Below, piece by piece: positions 29,390-36,220 of a stretch of 40,331 nt of DNA. Where the stretch lies: assembly GCF_001298265.1 (NCBI RefSeq), contig NZ_LGSZ01000013.1, forward strand, positions 1 to 40,331. Direction: 5' to 3'. The stretch comes from Allobosea vaviloviae. Lineage in GTDB: Bacteria > Pseudomonadota > Alphaproteobacteria > Rhizobiales > Beijerinckiaceae. The translations under genes were made by a program, and so were the position numbers. Every line of letters begins with the position of its first letter. Position 1 is the first letter of the stretch. Below the pieces are notes generated by a model, which saw only the letters and a program-made list of their open reading frames with translations, was not told where the DNA came from and ran no database searches.

Positions 29390-29944
29390 TCAGCGCGCCA
29401 CCGGGAGCATCCGCAACAGCGTCGCATCCTTGCGGATGAAATGGTGCCAGAGCGCAGCGAGCGCGTGGATGCCGGCCAGTCCGATCAGGGCATAGGCCGT
29501 GAGCTCGTGGATTTCCCGCACGGTGCGGCCGAGCTCTCGGTTCCGCGCCATGATCGGCGGGATCGAGAACAGGCCGAAATCGATGCCTTGTCCGCGCAGG
29601 GCCGTGTAGACCAGCCCGATCACCGGAACGGCCAGCATCAGGGCATAAAGACCGGAATGTCCCAGCCAGGCCGCACGATCCAGCAGCGGGCTGACAGGCT
29701 CGGATGCCGGCGGGCGGTGCATCAGGCGCCAGGCGAACCTGACGACAACGAGCAGCAGAATGCCGACGCCCAGCACCTTGTGGGTCTCGACGATGCCGTG
29801 CTCCCAGGCCTTGGGCAGCGCATCCACCAGCAGGCCCAGCATGAACACGGCCAGGATCAGAAAAGCCATGAGCCAGTGCAGCATGCGCGCGACGCTGTCG
29901 TAGCCGCCCGTCGCAATCGAGGGTGCTGAAGCTGTGGAAGGCAT
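29390..29944 (-). CDS. Cytochrome b561 family protein
   Basis: 184 aa integral membrane di-heme cytochrome b of the bacterial CybB type. Four hydrophobic helices are visible: MLHWLMAFLILAVFMLGLLV, GVGILLLVVVRFAW, GLYALMLAVPVIGLVY and AYALIGLAGIHALAALW. Heme ligand candidates: His23 in MLHW, the His of VETHKVLG, the His of REIHELTAY, and the His residues of GIHALAALWHHFIRKD. This is the standard four-helix arrangement. Family members oxidise membrane quinols or reduce superoxide; a specific role here is not evident. ATG at 29944. Confidence 0.88.
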   Translation of the reverse strand: MPSTASAPSIATGGYDSVARMLHWLMAFLILAVFMLGLLVDALPKAWEHGIVETHKVLGVGILLLVVVRFAWRLMHRPPASEPVSPLLDRAAWLGHSGLYALMLAVPVIGLVYTALRGQGIDFGLFSIPPIMARNRELGRTVREIHELTAYALIGLAGIHALAALWHHFIRKDATLLRMLPVAR

Positions 29945-30053
29945 CGGGCGGCTCGCATTCGGTTTTGGCGCCGCAGGGCGCGTGAGGGGAATTCAGTGAC
30001 GTGTCAGCGCGCCCTTGACCAGGGTCGGATTCGACGCGCGCGGCCGGCTCCCA

Positions 30054-32099
30054 TCACGTAGGGGCCTTCGCGACATCGTCGGCCGCGGCGACCGGCGCGA
30101 TCCGTCGCAGCCGCATGTTGTCGGCGGCGGGCAAGAGCCGCGCCGAGTTGGAGATGAAGATCAGCTCGGATGAGACGTGGATGAAGGCGGCCAGCAGCGG
30201 ATTGAGGAAGCCGAAGGCGGCGAGGCCGATGCCGAGCGCATCGACCGCGATCGTCCCCGAAAAGTTCTGCCAGATGATGCCGCGCGTGCGCTGGGCGATC
30301 CTGACAGTCTCGACCAGGCGTTCCAGGTCGTTGGCGAGCAGCACGATGTCGGCGCTTTCCTTGGCGACGTCGGTGCCCGAGCCCATCGCGATCCCGACGG
30401 TCGCGGCGGTCAGCGCCGGTGCGTCGTTGATTCCGTCGCCGAGCATGGCGACCCTGGCGCCTGACGCCACCAGGGCCCGCACGCGCTCCAGCTTCTGCTC
30501 AGGCAACATGCCGGCCTCGACCGTCCCGATGCCCAGGCCGGCGCCGACGCTTTCGGCGACCTTGGCGTTGTCGCCGGTCAGCAGGATGGTGCGGATCTTC
30601 ATCGCATGCAGGGCGGCGATCGCGCCGGCCGCCTCGGGGCGGACCTCGTCGGCGACGGCGAAGGATCCGGCGTAGAGCCCGTTGACCGCGACGCAGATTT
30701 CCGAGGAGACGACATCGCCGCCTCTGTCGTGGGGGACCTCGATCCCCTCGGCCTTCAGCAGTTTGACGCTCCCGATAAGGATACGCTCATCGCCGAGCTG
30801 GGCGGTCACGCCGCGCCCCAGCGTGTAGTCGAAGCTGTCGGGCTCCGGTACGGCGATGGCCCGAAGACGGGCCTCCGCCACGATGGCCCTGGCCAGCGGA
30901 TGTTCCGAACGCAATTCGGCGGACGCTGCCAGCCTGAGCAGATCGGCCTCGTTGCGGCCGGCGGCCGGGTGGATCGCCGCGACGCGGGGCTCGCCGAAGG
31001 TCAGCGTTCCCGTCTTGTCGAGCACGATGGTGTCGATGCGGCCCAGCGCTTCGAGATGCATGCCGCCCTTGATGATCGCGCCTTGGCGTGCGGCGCGGCC
31101 GATGCCGCCAAGGACGGCTAGCGGCGTTCCCGCCGCCACGCCGCAGGCGCCGGCGACGATGATCACCGAAATCGTGTCGCGAATATTGCCGGTCAGCGCA
31201 TAGGTCACGATGGCCGCCGCAAAGGAGAAGTACACGAGGTAGCCGGCGAGCTGGTCGGCGAGGCGCTGGACCGGCGCGCGCGACTGCTCGGCGTTCTCGA
31301 TCGCATCGATGATCCGCCCGAAGCTGGTGTCGCGGCCGATGCGATCGACCTGGATGTCGAGCGCGCCCGACTGGTTGATCGAGCCGGCGAAGACGGCGTC
31401 GCCCTCGCTGCGCTTGATCGGCATCGACTCGCCGGTGATGCGGGCCTGATCGACATAGGATAGGCCGGATCTGACCACGCCATCGACCGGGATGTTTTCG
31501 CCGGGCGCGACCAGGACGCGGTCGCCGACGACGATCGTGTCGATCGGGACGATCGCGATCACGCCGTCGCGGCGGACCGTGGCCTCATGGGGCATGACGT
31601 CGATCAGATCGGCGATGGCGGCCCGGCCGCGATCGACGGTCAGGTGCTCCAGCTCCTCGGCGACAAGCACGAAGAACGTCACGACGAGCGCCGTGAAGAA
31701 CTCCGAGATCGCGGCCGCCGCCAGGATGGCGATGGACATGGACAATTCCATGGTCATGCGCCGCTCTTTGATGTTCTCGAACGCCTCGCGCAGGATCGGC
31801 CAGGCTCCGAACAGCAGGCCCGCGGCACCGACGAGATCGACGCCCGCGATCTGGCGGGTCAGCCGAAACCAGACCAGCGCCGCCGACACGGCGACGACAG
31901 CGACGCGCAGCACCTCGACCGTCTCGACGTCGTGCCCGAACAGGCTCAGCGCACGCGGTACCCTGTCTCCGAACCAACCGGGCGACCGCTTGGCTTGCTC
32001 TGCCGGGCTCGCCGAGCAGGCGCGCTCGAACGGGCGGGAGCAGGTGCAAGGCTGGGCGCTGGCAGGACACGGCGGTGCGGACGCAGCGGTCGTGGTCAT
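30054..32099 (-). CDS. P1B-type metal-transporting ATPase with atypical CGV membrane motif
   Basis: 681 aa. All P-type ATPase motifs are present: actuator ITGES (222-225), phosphorylated Asp361 in DKTGTLT, the HP dipeptide of P1B enzymes (SEHPLA, 400-401), and hinge MLGDGINDAPAL. The metal-selecting membrane motif, normally CPC or a variant keeping Pro, reads GACGVAAGTPLA (Cys319-Gly-Val), so the central Pro is missing. The last membrane helix has HVSSELIFISNSARL, also a metal-ligand candidate. The N-terminus lacks a ferredoxin-like CxxC domain but has four Cys within residues 11-28 (PPCP, QPCTC, RAC). Metal specificity is therefore uncertain; cobalt, iron, nickel or other are possible. An Irr-box-like site 52 bp upstream hints at iron control. 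Confidence 0.9.
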   Translation of the reverse strand: MTTTAASAPPCPASAQPCTCSRPFERACSASPAEQAKRSPGWFGDRVPRALSLFGHDVETVEVLRVAVVAVSAALVWFRLTRQIAGVDLVGAAGLLFGAWPILREAFENIKERRMTMELSMSIAILAAAAISEFFTALVVTFFVLVAEELEHLTVDRGRAAIADLIDVMPHEATVRRDGVIAIVPIDTIVVGDRVLVAPGENIPVDGVVRSGLSYVDQARITGESMPIKRSEGDAVFAGSINQSGALDIQVDRIGRDTSFGRIIDAIENAEQSRAPVQRLADQLAGYLVYFSFAAAIVTYALTGNIRDTISVIIVAGACGVAAGTPLAVLGGIGRAARQGAIIKGGMHLEALGRIDTIVLDKTGTLTFGEPRVAAIHPAAGRNEADLLRLAASAELRSEHPLARAIVAEARLRAIAVPEPDSFDYTLGRGVTAQLGDERILIGSVKLLKAEGIEVPHDRGGDVVSSEICVAVNGLYAGSFAVADEVRPEAAGAIAALHAMKIRTILLTGDNAKVAESVGAGLGIGTVEAGMLPEQKLERVRALVASGARVAMLGDGINDAPALTAATVGIAMGSGTDVAKESADIVLLANDLERLVETVRIAQRTRGIIWQNFSGTIAVDALGIGLAAFGFLNPLLAAFIHVSSELIFISNSARLLPAADNMRLRRIAPVAAADDVAKAPT

Positions 32100-32150
32100 G
32101 GCGGTTTCATCCCGATCGAGCTGACGCCGGGTTGGCCTCCCTTATCTAGT

Positions 32151-32171
32151 TTGGAATTATTCTAATTTCAA
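32151..32171. promoter_or_regulatory. Irr-box-like / palindromic operator upstream of the metal ATPase
   Basis: TTGGAA-TTA-TTCTAA (32151-32165) matches the rhizobial iron-control element TTAGAA-N3-TTCTAA with one mismatch. An overlapping longer palindrome has arms TTGGAATTA and TAATTTCAA around TTC (32151-32171). The element lies 52 bp upstream of the ATPase ATG and 94 bp upstream of the divergent gene at 32265, so it could control both. The surrounding patch is strikingly AT-rich. Binding by Irr is inference from the consensus. Confidence 0.5.
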
Positions 32172-32264
32172 TCGGGGCTTCACTTTGGCGCGGACATCTT
32201 TCATCGTGTCGGCTCATCGGCACGCCACAGCCGGCCCCGGCCGGCGTCGGGAAGGGATGCGGTC

Positions 32265-32594
32265 ATGACGTACAGGGACTTGACGTTCGCAGGCGTCTTC
32301 GCGGCCCTGATGATCGCGACGACCGGCAGCGCGCGTGCCGATGCGATCGATGGCGCATGGTGTTCCGAAAACGGACAGCGCCTGGCTATCGACGGTCCCT
32401 CGGTTACGACCACCCGCGGCTTGAAGCTGTCGGGGGACTATACGCGGCATAGCTTCAGTTTCATCTTGCCGCAGAACGAGCAGGATGTGGGCTCACCGGT
32501 CGAGATGGTGCTGCAGGGCGAGACTCGCGTTCGCATCACCATCGGGAAATCCGCTGCCCAGATCTGGCACCGCTGTCCGCCGGGAACGAGTTGA
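32265..32594 (+). CDS. Small exported hypothetical protein
   Basis: 109 aa. ATG at 32265 follows GGGAAGGGATGCGGTC. Residues 1-25 are a clear Sec signal peptide with hydrophobic core LTFAGVFAALMIATTG and likely cleavage after ARA. The mature part begins DAIDGAWCSENGQRLAIDGP and has two Cys (WCSENG and HRCPP) that could form a disulfide across a small beta-rich domain. It resembles periplasmic proteins of unknown function common in Hyphomicrobiales, but I do not recognise a family. Divergent from the metal ATPase across the Irr-box-like site. Confidence 0.7.
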   Translation: MTYRDLTFAGVFAALMIATTGSARADAIDGAWCSENGQRLAIDGPSVTTTRGLKLSGDYTRHSFSFILPQNEQDVGSPVEMVLQGETRVRITIGKSAAQIWHRCPPGTS

Positions 32595-32657
32595 GGGTAC
32601 CGCGCGCGAGGCGGGCTTGCCCTCAAGCCGACGCCATGACCAGGCGGATGCGATTGA

Positions 32658-33065
32658 GGGCAGGGTCGTCCGGATAGCGGGTTCGATCTGTCTGCGGAGC
32701 CACGCGCCACGCAGCTCTGGATCGCGGTCGATGTCGGCGAGGCGATCAATCCCAACGGCGTCGTCAACCAGATCGAGGGCGGCGCGATCCAGGCGGTCAG
32801 TTGGGCGCTGAAGGAAGCGGTGACCTTCACTCGCGCCGAGGTCACCAGTGCCTCGTGGGAAAGCTACCCGATCCTGCGCTTCAGCGAAGTGCCAGCCGTC
32901 AGCGTCGAGATCGTCTCGCGGCCTGAGCTGCCGCCGCTCGGCGCCGGAGAGGCGGCGCAGGGGCCGACGGCCGCGGCGCTGGCCAATGCCGTCCATGCTG
33001 CGCTCGGCGTCAGGGTCCGGCAGATGCCGATCACAGGTGACCGCATCATCGCGGCGATGGAGTAG
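32658..33065 (+). pseudogene. C-terminal remnant of a Mo-hydroxylase large subunit (IorB/aldehyde oxidase type)
   Basis: In one frame from about 32690 the sequence reads as the last ~125 residues of a molybdopterin-binding subunit: WIAVDVGEAINPNGVVNQIEGG, AIQAVSWALKEAVTF, ASWESYPILRFSEVPAV, LPPLGAGEAAQGPTAAALANAV and VRQMPI. A TGA at 32655 closes the frame just upstream, and the preceding ~600 residues of the normal protein are missing, their place taken by the small exported-protein gene. The remnant is still undisturbed by stops to 33065. A GTG at 32820 could start a short product, but it would lack the cofactor site. Confidence 0.75.
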
Positions 33066-33068
33066 ACG

Positions 33069-33764
33069 ATGCCCAATATCAGCCTTCTCAGCGGCGGTGC
33101 GGCACAAGCCCTCGTCAAGGCGCTGGAGCCAGCATTCGCTGCAGCCTCCGGATATGGTATCGATGGCACATTTGGCGCTGTCGGCGCCATGCGGGCTAAG
33201 CTCGCAGCAGGGCCGGCGCCTGATGTCGTCATCCTGACAGCCGCCATCATTGCAGAGCTTGCCGAGAGCGGCGTCATCCTGCGCGACAGCGTCGCGGATT
33301 TGGGAGATGTCGCGACGGCTGTCGCGATCCGGGCAGGCGATCCCATGCCCAGCGTCGGCAGCGCTGCATCGCTGAGAGAAGCGCTTCTCGCCGCTGATGC
33401 GATCTATTTCCCCGATCCGAAGCTGGCGACGGCCGGGGTCCACTTTGCCAGCGTGATCGAGAAGCTCGGCATTGCAGCAGCGATCGCGCCGCTGCTGCGC
33501 ACGTTCCCCAATGGCATGACGGCCATGGCCACCCTTTCGGAGGCCGCGGAGGCTCGTCCGATCGGCTGCACGCAGATGACGGAGATTATCGCCTTGACGG
33601 GGGTGTCCCTCGTCGACGCGCTGCCAGAAGGTTTGGACCTCTCGACACGCTACACAGCTGGCGTGATCGCCCTTTCGGCCAACGAGGCGAATGCCCGTGA
33701 TCTGGTGAGACTGGTTACCTCCGAGGCGAGCCAGGATGCCCGCCGGCGCGCGGGGTTCGTCTGA
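33069..33764 (+). CDS. ModA-like substrate-binding protein without signal peptide
   Basis: 231 aa. Type-2 periplasmic-binding fold of the molybdate-binding (ModA) group: N-terminal ISLLSGGAAQALVKALEPAF, ligand-loop segment TFGAVGAMRAKLAAGPAPDVVIL, and YFPDPKLATAGVHFASVIEKLG. It begins directly with the first beta strand, with no signal peptide, so it would be cytoplasmic. It starts three bases after the stop of the Mo-hydroxylase remnant, and similar proteins commonly sit at the ends of Mo-hydroxylase operons. A role in sensing or delivering an oxyanion or cofactor is conceivable, but now without its enzyme. Confidence 0.78.
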   Translation: MPNISLLSGGAAQALVKALEPAFAAASGYGIDGTFGAVGAMRAKLAAGPAPDVVILTAAIIAELAESGVILRDSVADLGDVATAVAIRAGDPMPSVGSAASLREALLAADAIYFPDPKLATAGVHFASVIEKLGIAAAIAPLLRTFPNGMTAMATLSEAAEARPIGCTQMTEIIALTGVSLVDALPEGLDLSTRYTAGVIALSANEANARDLVRLVTSEASQDARRRAGFV

Positions 33765-33981
33765 GCGCGCCAACGGTCGGTTTCGAAGCGAATGAGTTCT
33801 ACGCTGCCGGCGCGCCCGCTGGCTCGAGGATCAACATAAATGGAATGGCTCGGTCTGATGTTAGCGGACCATGCGCCAGAGACCGCCTATCGTTCAGCGC
33901 CAGAAGCGGCCATCTGGCGCATGCGACTTGCAGATGTTGAGCCATCACACCGGTCTATGTCTGCAGAGCCGAAGCGGGCCT

Positions 33982-34254
33982 ATGGTAAAAGAGGCAAATG
34001 AGGTCGTTTTAATCCCGATCAGCGGCGTAACGGGAAGTAATGGCGAAAGTCCAAGCCGCTTCCGTTGGGATGCCTTCATGGAACTCTCCTCGTCCCGATC
34101 TCGGGATCATAAATGGAAAATTCTAGTTCAGACTAGCCAATTTTCCGGGGAGCACGTCGACAGCGCCTACGAGGAGCGAGGTCAAGGTAATCGGGTCGGC
34201 CATGTCTCCCTCTTTTACGTGAAGCGAAGAGCACGTGGCGAGGTGAGAATATAA
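33982..34254 (+). CDS. Possible small hypothetical protein
   Basis: 90-codon frame starting ATG at 33982 with the sequence MVKEANEVVLIPISGV and a basic C-terminus (YVKRRARGEVRI). A longer frame from 33871 also exists. Codon use is much less GC-biased than in the left part of the window, as expected for foreign DNA or for a non-gene. No ribosome site stands out and no family is recognised. Confidence 0.25.
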   Translation: MVKEANEVVLIPISGVTGSNGESPSRFRWDAFMELSSSRSRDHKWKILVQTSQFSGEHVDSAYEERGQGNRVGHVSLFYVKRRARGEVRI

Positions 34255-34394
34255 AGAGAACAAACGGTCTTGGTAGAGGGACGCCCGCCACCAACCACGA
34301 GAGACGAGCGTTCGCCGGAAAGTGCCAAGTTGTGCAGACGATGCGCTGCGGCTTTGAACCGAACGAAGCTCCGTCGCGTCACACTGGAACCGCC

Positions 34395-34434
34395 CCCCAT
34401 AGCGCTGCGATGTTGAAGTCTCCGCGCTATGGGG
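34395..34434. repeat. 11-bp perfect inverted repeat
   Basis: CCCCATAGCGC (34395-34405) is exactly complementary to GCGCTATGGGG (34424-34434) with an 18-base loop. There is no coding gene around it that I support. It could be an RNA hairpin or a protein-binding palindrome. Confidence 0.5.
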
Positions 34435-34495
34435 CGCTGCCGTCGTGGCGAACTCAACTCGCGGAACACTTCACAGCTAAATCCGGAGCGAAAGC

Positions 34496-34532
34496 GGAAG
34501 AGGAGCTCACTGTCCGTGAGGGCTCCTCTTCC
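34496..34532. repeat. Strong hairpin with 5-base loop
   Basis: GAAGAGGAGC then TCAC pairs with GTGAG and GCTCCTCTTC around TGTCC: about 14 pairs with a two-base bulge. It is among the strongest hairpins in the window. No U-run follows on either strand, so a classical terminator is doubtful; a structured RNA or element end is possible. Confidence 0.55.
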
Positions 34533-34897
34533 ATAGGTCCGTGCTAAAGTATGCCAATTGGTGGCGGCAAATTGGCCTGTCACGATCGACGCGAGTTTAC
34601 GGGGGATTTCTGCAGCTATCGGCACTTCGATCTGTCACTCACGGCAAACGAGCTTGTCAGGCAAGCGGGAAGCGAAGCGGGCAGCAGCATTTTTCGCGCT
34701 AATGGAGCGGACAGACAACGGGCCAGGTGGAAGCAGATAACGGCTCGGGCCCCGTGCCCCGTTCCTAAGAAGTTTGGATCATTCGGCCGAGACTCCACGG
34801 CGCGCCGAATGCGATAATCCACAGCGACTCGATCTATCCCTGTTTCAAGTTTCGTCGCGTCACACCATATATGGGGTCCAACTCGGGGAAGGTCGCG

Positions 34898-35344
34898 ATG
34901 CCCCACATAATCAAGATCGGACTGGCCGTGCTCGACGAGCACAGGGTTCTGCTCGTACGCAAGCGCGGTTCTGACCTCTACATCCTGCCAGGTGGAAAAC
35001 CTGAGGGTAACGAGGACGACTTAACCGCACTGCGTCGCGAGATCGACGAGGAGCTCGGTTGCCGCTTGTCGGAGGCTGGTCTGGAATATTTGGGCGAGTT
35101 CACTGATCGGGTGGCGGGAACGGCGACGACTACCGTTACCGTTAGGCTCTATGTGGGGCTTCTTTCTGGCCCCCCCCGGCCGATGTCGGAGATCGAAGAG
35201 CTGCAGTGGTTCTCGCCTTCCGATCGTGTGACTAACCGGGTTGCGCCGAGCTTAGAGAACCAGATTCTACCCTATCTTTTCGAGGCGATGCCTCGGCTAT
35301 CCGCCGGTCGCCGGACCGGCTCTAAGGCATTCGATCACGCATGA
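34898..35344 (+). CDS. NUDIX hydrolase
   Basis: 148 aa. ATG at 34898 follows CGGGGAAGGTCGCG. Complete Nudix box at residues 33-54: G-x5-E-x7-REIDEELG within GGKPEGNEDDLTALRREID. It would hydrolyse a nucleoside diphosphate linked to another moiety, such as a damaged (d)NTP, ADP-ribose or a dinucleotide. The segment IEELQWFSPSD is the usual strand after the box. Its 3' end overlaps the convergent kinase-like gene by 23 bp (35322-35344), a close packing suggesting they have moved together. Substrate unknown. Confidence 0.85.
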   Translation: MPHIIKIGLAVLDEHRVLLVRKRGSDLYILPGGKPEGNEDDLTALRREIDEELGCRLSEAGLEYLGEFTDRVAGTATTTVTVRLYVGLLSGPPRPMSEIEELQWFSPSDRVTNRVAPSLENQILPYLFEAMPRLSAGRRTGSKAFDHA

Positions 35345-35867
35345 ACGCGCGCAGGGAGTGCCGCAGTTCATCCAGCGTGCCGTCGTTGTCGATCCGGGTC
35401 GCCTTCGCGATGACCTCGCCCGTGCGGAGCGTATCGATCTCGTATCTGTCGCGCCTCTGCAGGTCAGCACCAGATATCGGCCGCTTCGACCGTTCGGCGA
35501 GCCGGGCGATACGCGTTTCCAACGAAGTCTCGATCGCCAGCAGGATCGCTGTCGCCGATACCTCCGCGGCGAGGAACGCGTACTCCTGCGGATGGTAGAC
35601 AGCGTCAATGAACGCCACGTCGCCTCGGTTCAGGATCTCGACAATGCGATGGGCGCTGCGTCTCGCGAAGGCATCCTGTCCTTCCCGTTCCCGAAGTTCC
35701 TCGCGGACGGCGCGTTCGCTTTCAGCGTGCGGCTCGAGGCCGCGTCTGGCGACCTCGAGCCGCACCGTGTCGCCAAGGTAGACCACCCCGCAACGGCAGC
35801 TCTCGCGGAGGATGTCGATCGCAGTGCTCTTACCCGATCCGGCATGCCCGGCAAGCGCGATCAGCAT
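35322..35867 (-). CDS. P-loop nucleotide-kinase-like protein (UPF0200/dephospho-CoA-kinase-like)
   Basis: 181 aa. Walker A GHAGSGKST at residues 7-15. The segments LGDTVRLEVARRGLEP, REGQDAFARRSAHRIVEIL and VAFIDAVYHPQEYAFLA align in order with the UPF0200/archaeal nucleotide-kinase-like family (GD-VR-E-RRGLEP, vA-R, ID-iR--EY). A lid-like RLAERSKRPISGADLQRRDRYE follows. It probably phosphorylates a small nucleotide or CoA precursor, but the family is poorly characterised. It starts eight bases after the DUF3850 stop and is the last gene of a four-gene operon beginning at 39011. Confidence 0.75.
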   Translation of the reverse strand: MLIALAGHAGSGKSTAIDILRESCRCGVVYLGDTVRLEVARRGLEPHAESERAVREELREREGQDAFARRSAHRIVEILNRGDVAFIDAVYHPQEYAFLAAEVSATAILLAIETSLETRIARLAERSKRPISGADLQRRDRYEIDTLRTGEVIAKATRIDNDGTLDELRHSLRAFMRDRMP

Positions 35868-35875
35868 CCGCCCCC

Positions 35876-36220
35876 TCAGGTCCCGGAGCGCTCTTCGACC
35901 ACGCTGAGGATGCAGTAGTCGGGATGGAGGCCGCCGCCCGACAGGGCGCAGGGGAATTCGGCTGAGGTCACGTAGGTGATCCTCATGCGCAGTTCGCGGC
36001 CGGAATACGCCTTCGCCGTGGGGTCGTACTCCCGGAGAACGAGAATGTCGCCGACGCGATAGTCACGGTCGGATGCCCGCCGCATCTCATGGCGTTTGGC
36101 GCCGGACAACGTAGCTTCGAACAGCTCGGGCCAAGACTTTACCCGATGCTCCATGGGGAGACGGTCCGTGCCGACGGTGCCTATGTCGCGACGGCCCGCA
36201 GACTTTCGATGGTCGATCAT
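35876..36220 (-). CDS. DUF3850 domain protein (ASCH/PUA-like fold)
   Basis: 114 aa from the ATG at 36220, which overlaps the preceding stop as ATGA; an internal ATG at 36154 begins the conserved part. The DUF3850 core is recognisable: HRVKSWPELFEATLSG, HEMRRASDRDYRVGDILVLREYDP, YSGRELRMRITYVTS, PCALSGGGLHPDYCILSV. This family is related to ASCH/PUA domains, which bind RNA or modified nucleotides, and is frequent in phages and mobile DNA. The first 22 residues are basic and not conserved. Coupled within the operon between the FAD protein and the kinase-like protein. Confidence 0.78.
   Translation of the reverse strand: MIDHRKSAGRRDIGTVGTDRLPMEHRVKSWPELFEATLSGAKRHEMRRASDRDYRVGDILVLREYDPTAKAYSGRELRMRITYVTSAEFPCALSGGGLHPDYCILSVVEERSGT

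Larger units (their letters stand above)
33765..34897. other. 1.1-kb segment with little or no coding content at the edge of the accessory region
   Basis: No gene I can firmly support lies here; one weak frame (33982-34254) is listed separately. Base use is less GC-rich and less codon-structured than on the left. It contains two strong inverted repeats (34395-34434 and 34496-34532) and a 13-bp direct repeat CGTCGCGTCACAC at 34372-34384 and 34853-34865. It could be decayed sequence, the end of a mobile element, or a structured RNA locus. No tRNA was recognised. Confidence 0.55.

Noticed and set aside
34215..34625. 136-codon minus-strand frame
   Set aside because: It runs through both strong hairpins and lacks any protein-like or family signature.
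34551..34817. 88-codon plus-strand frame in the non-coding segment
   Set aside because: No ribosome site, no protein-like pattern, and composition of random sequence.
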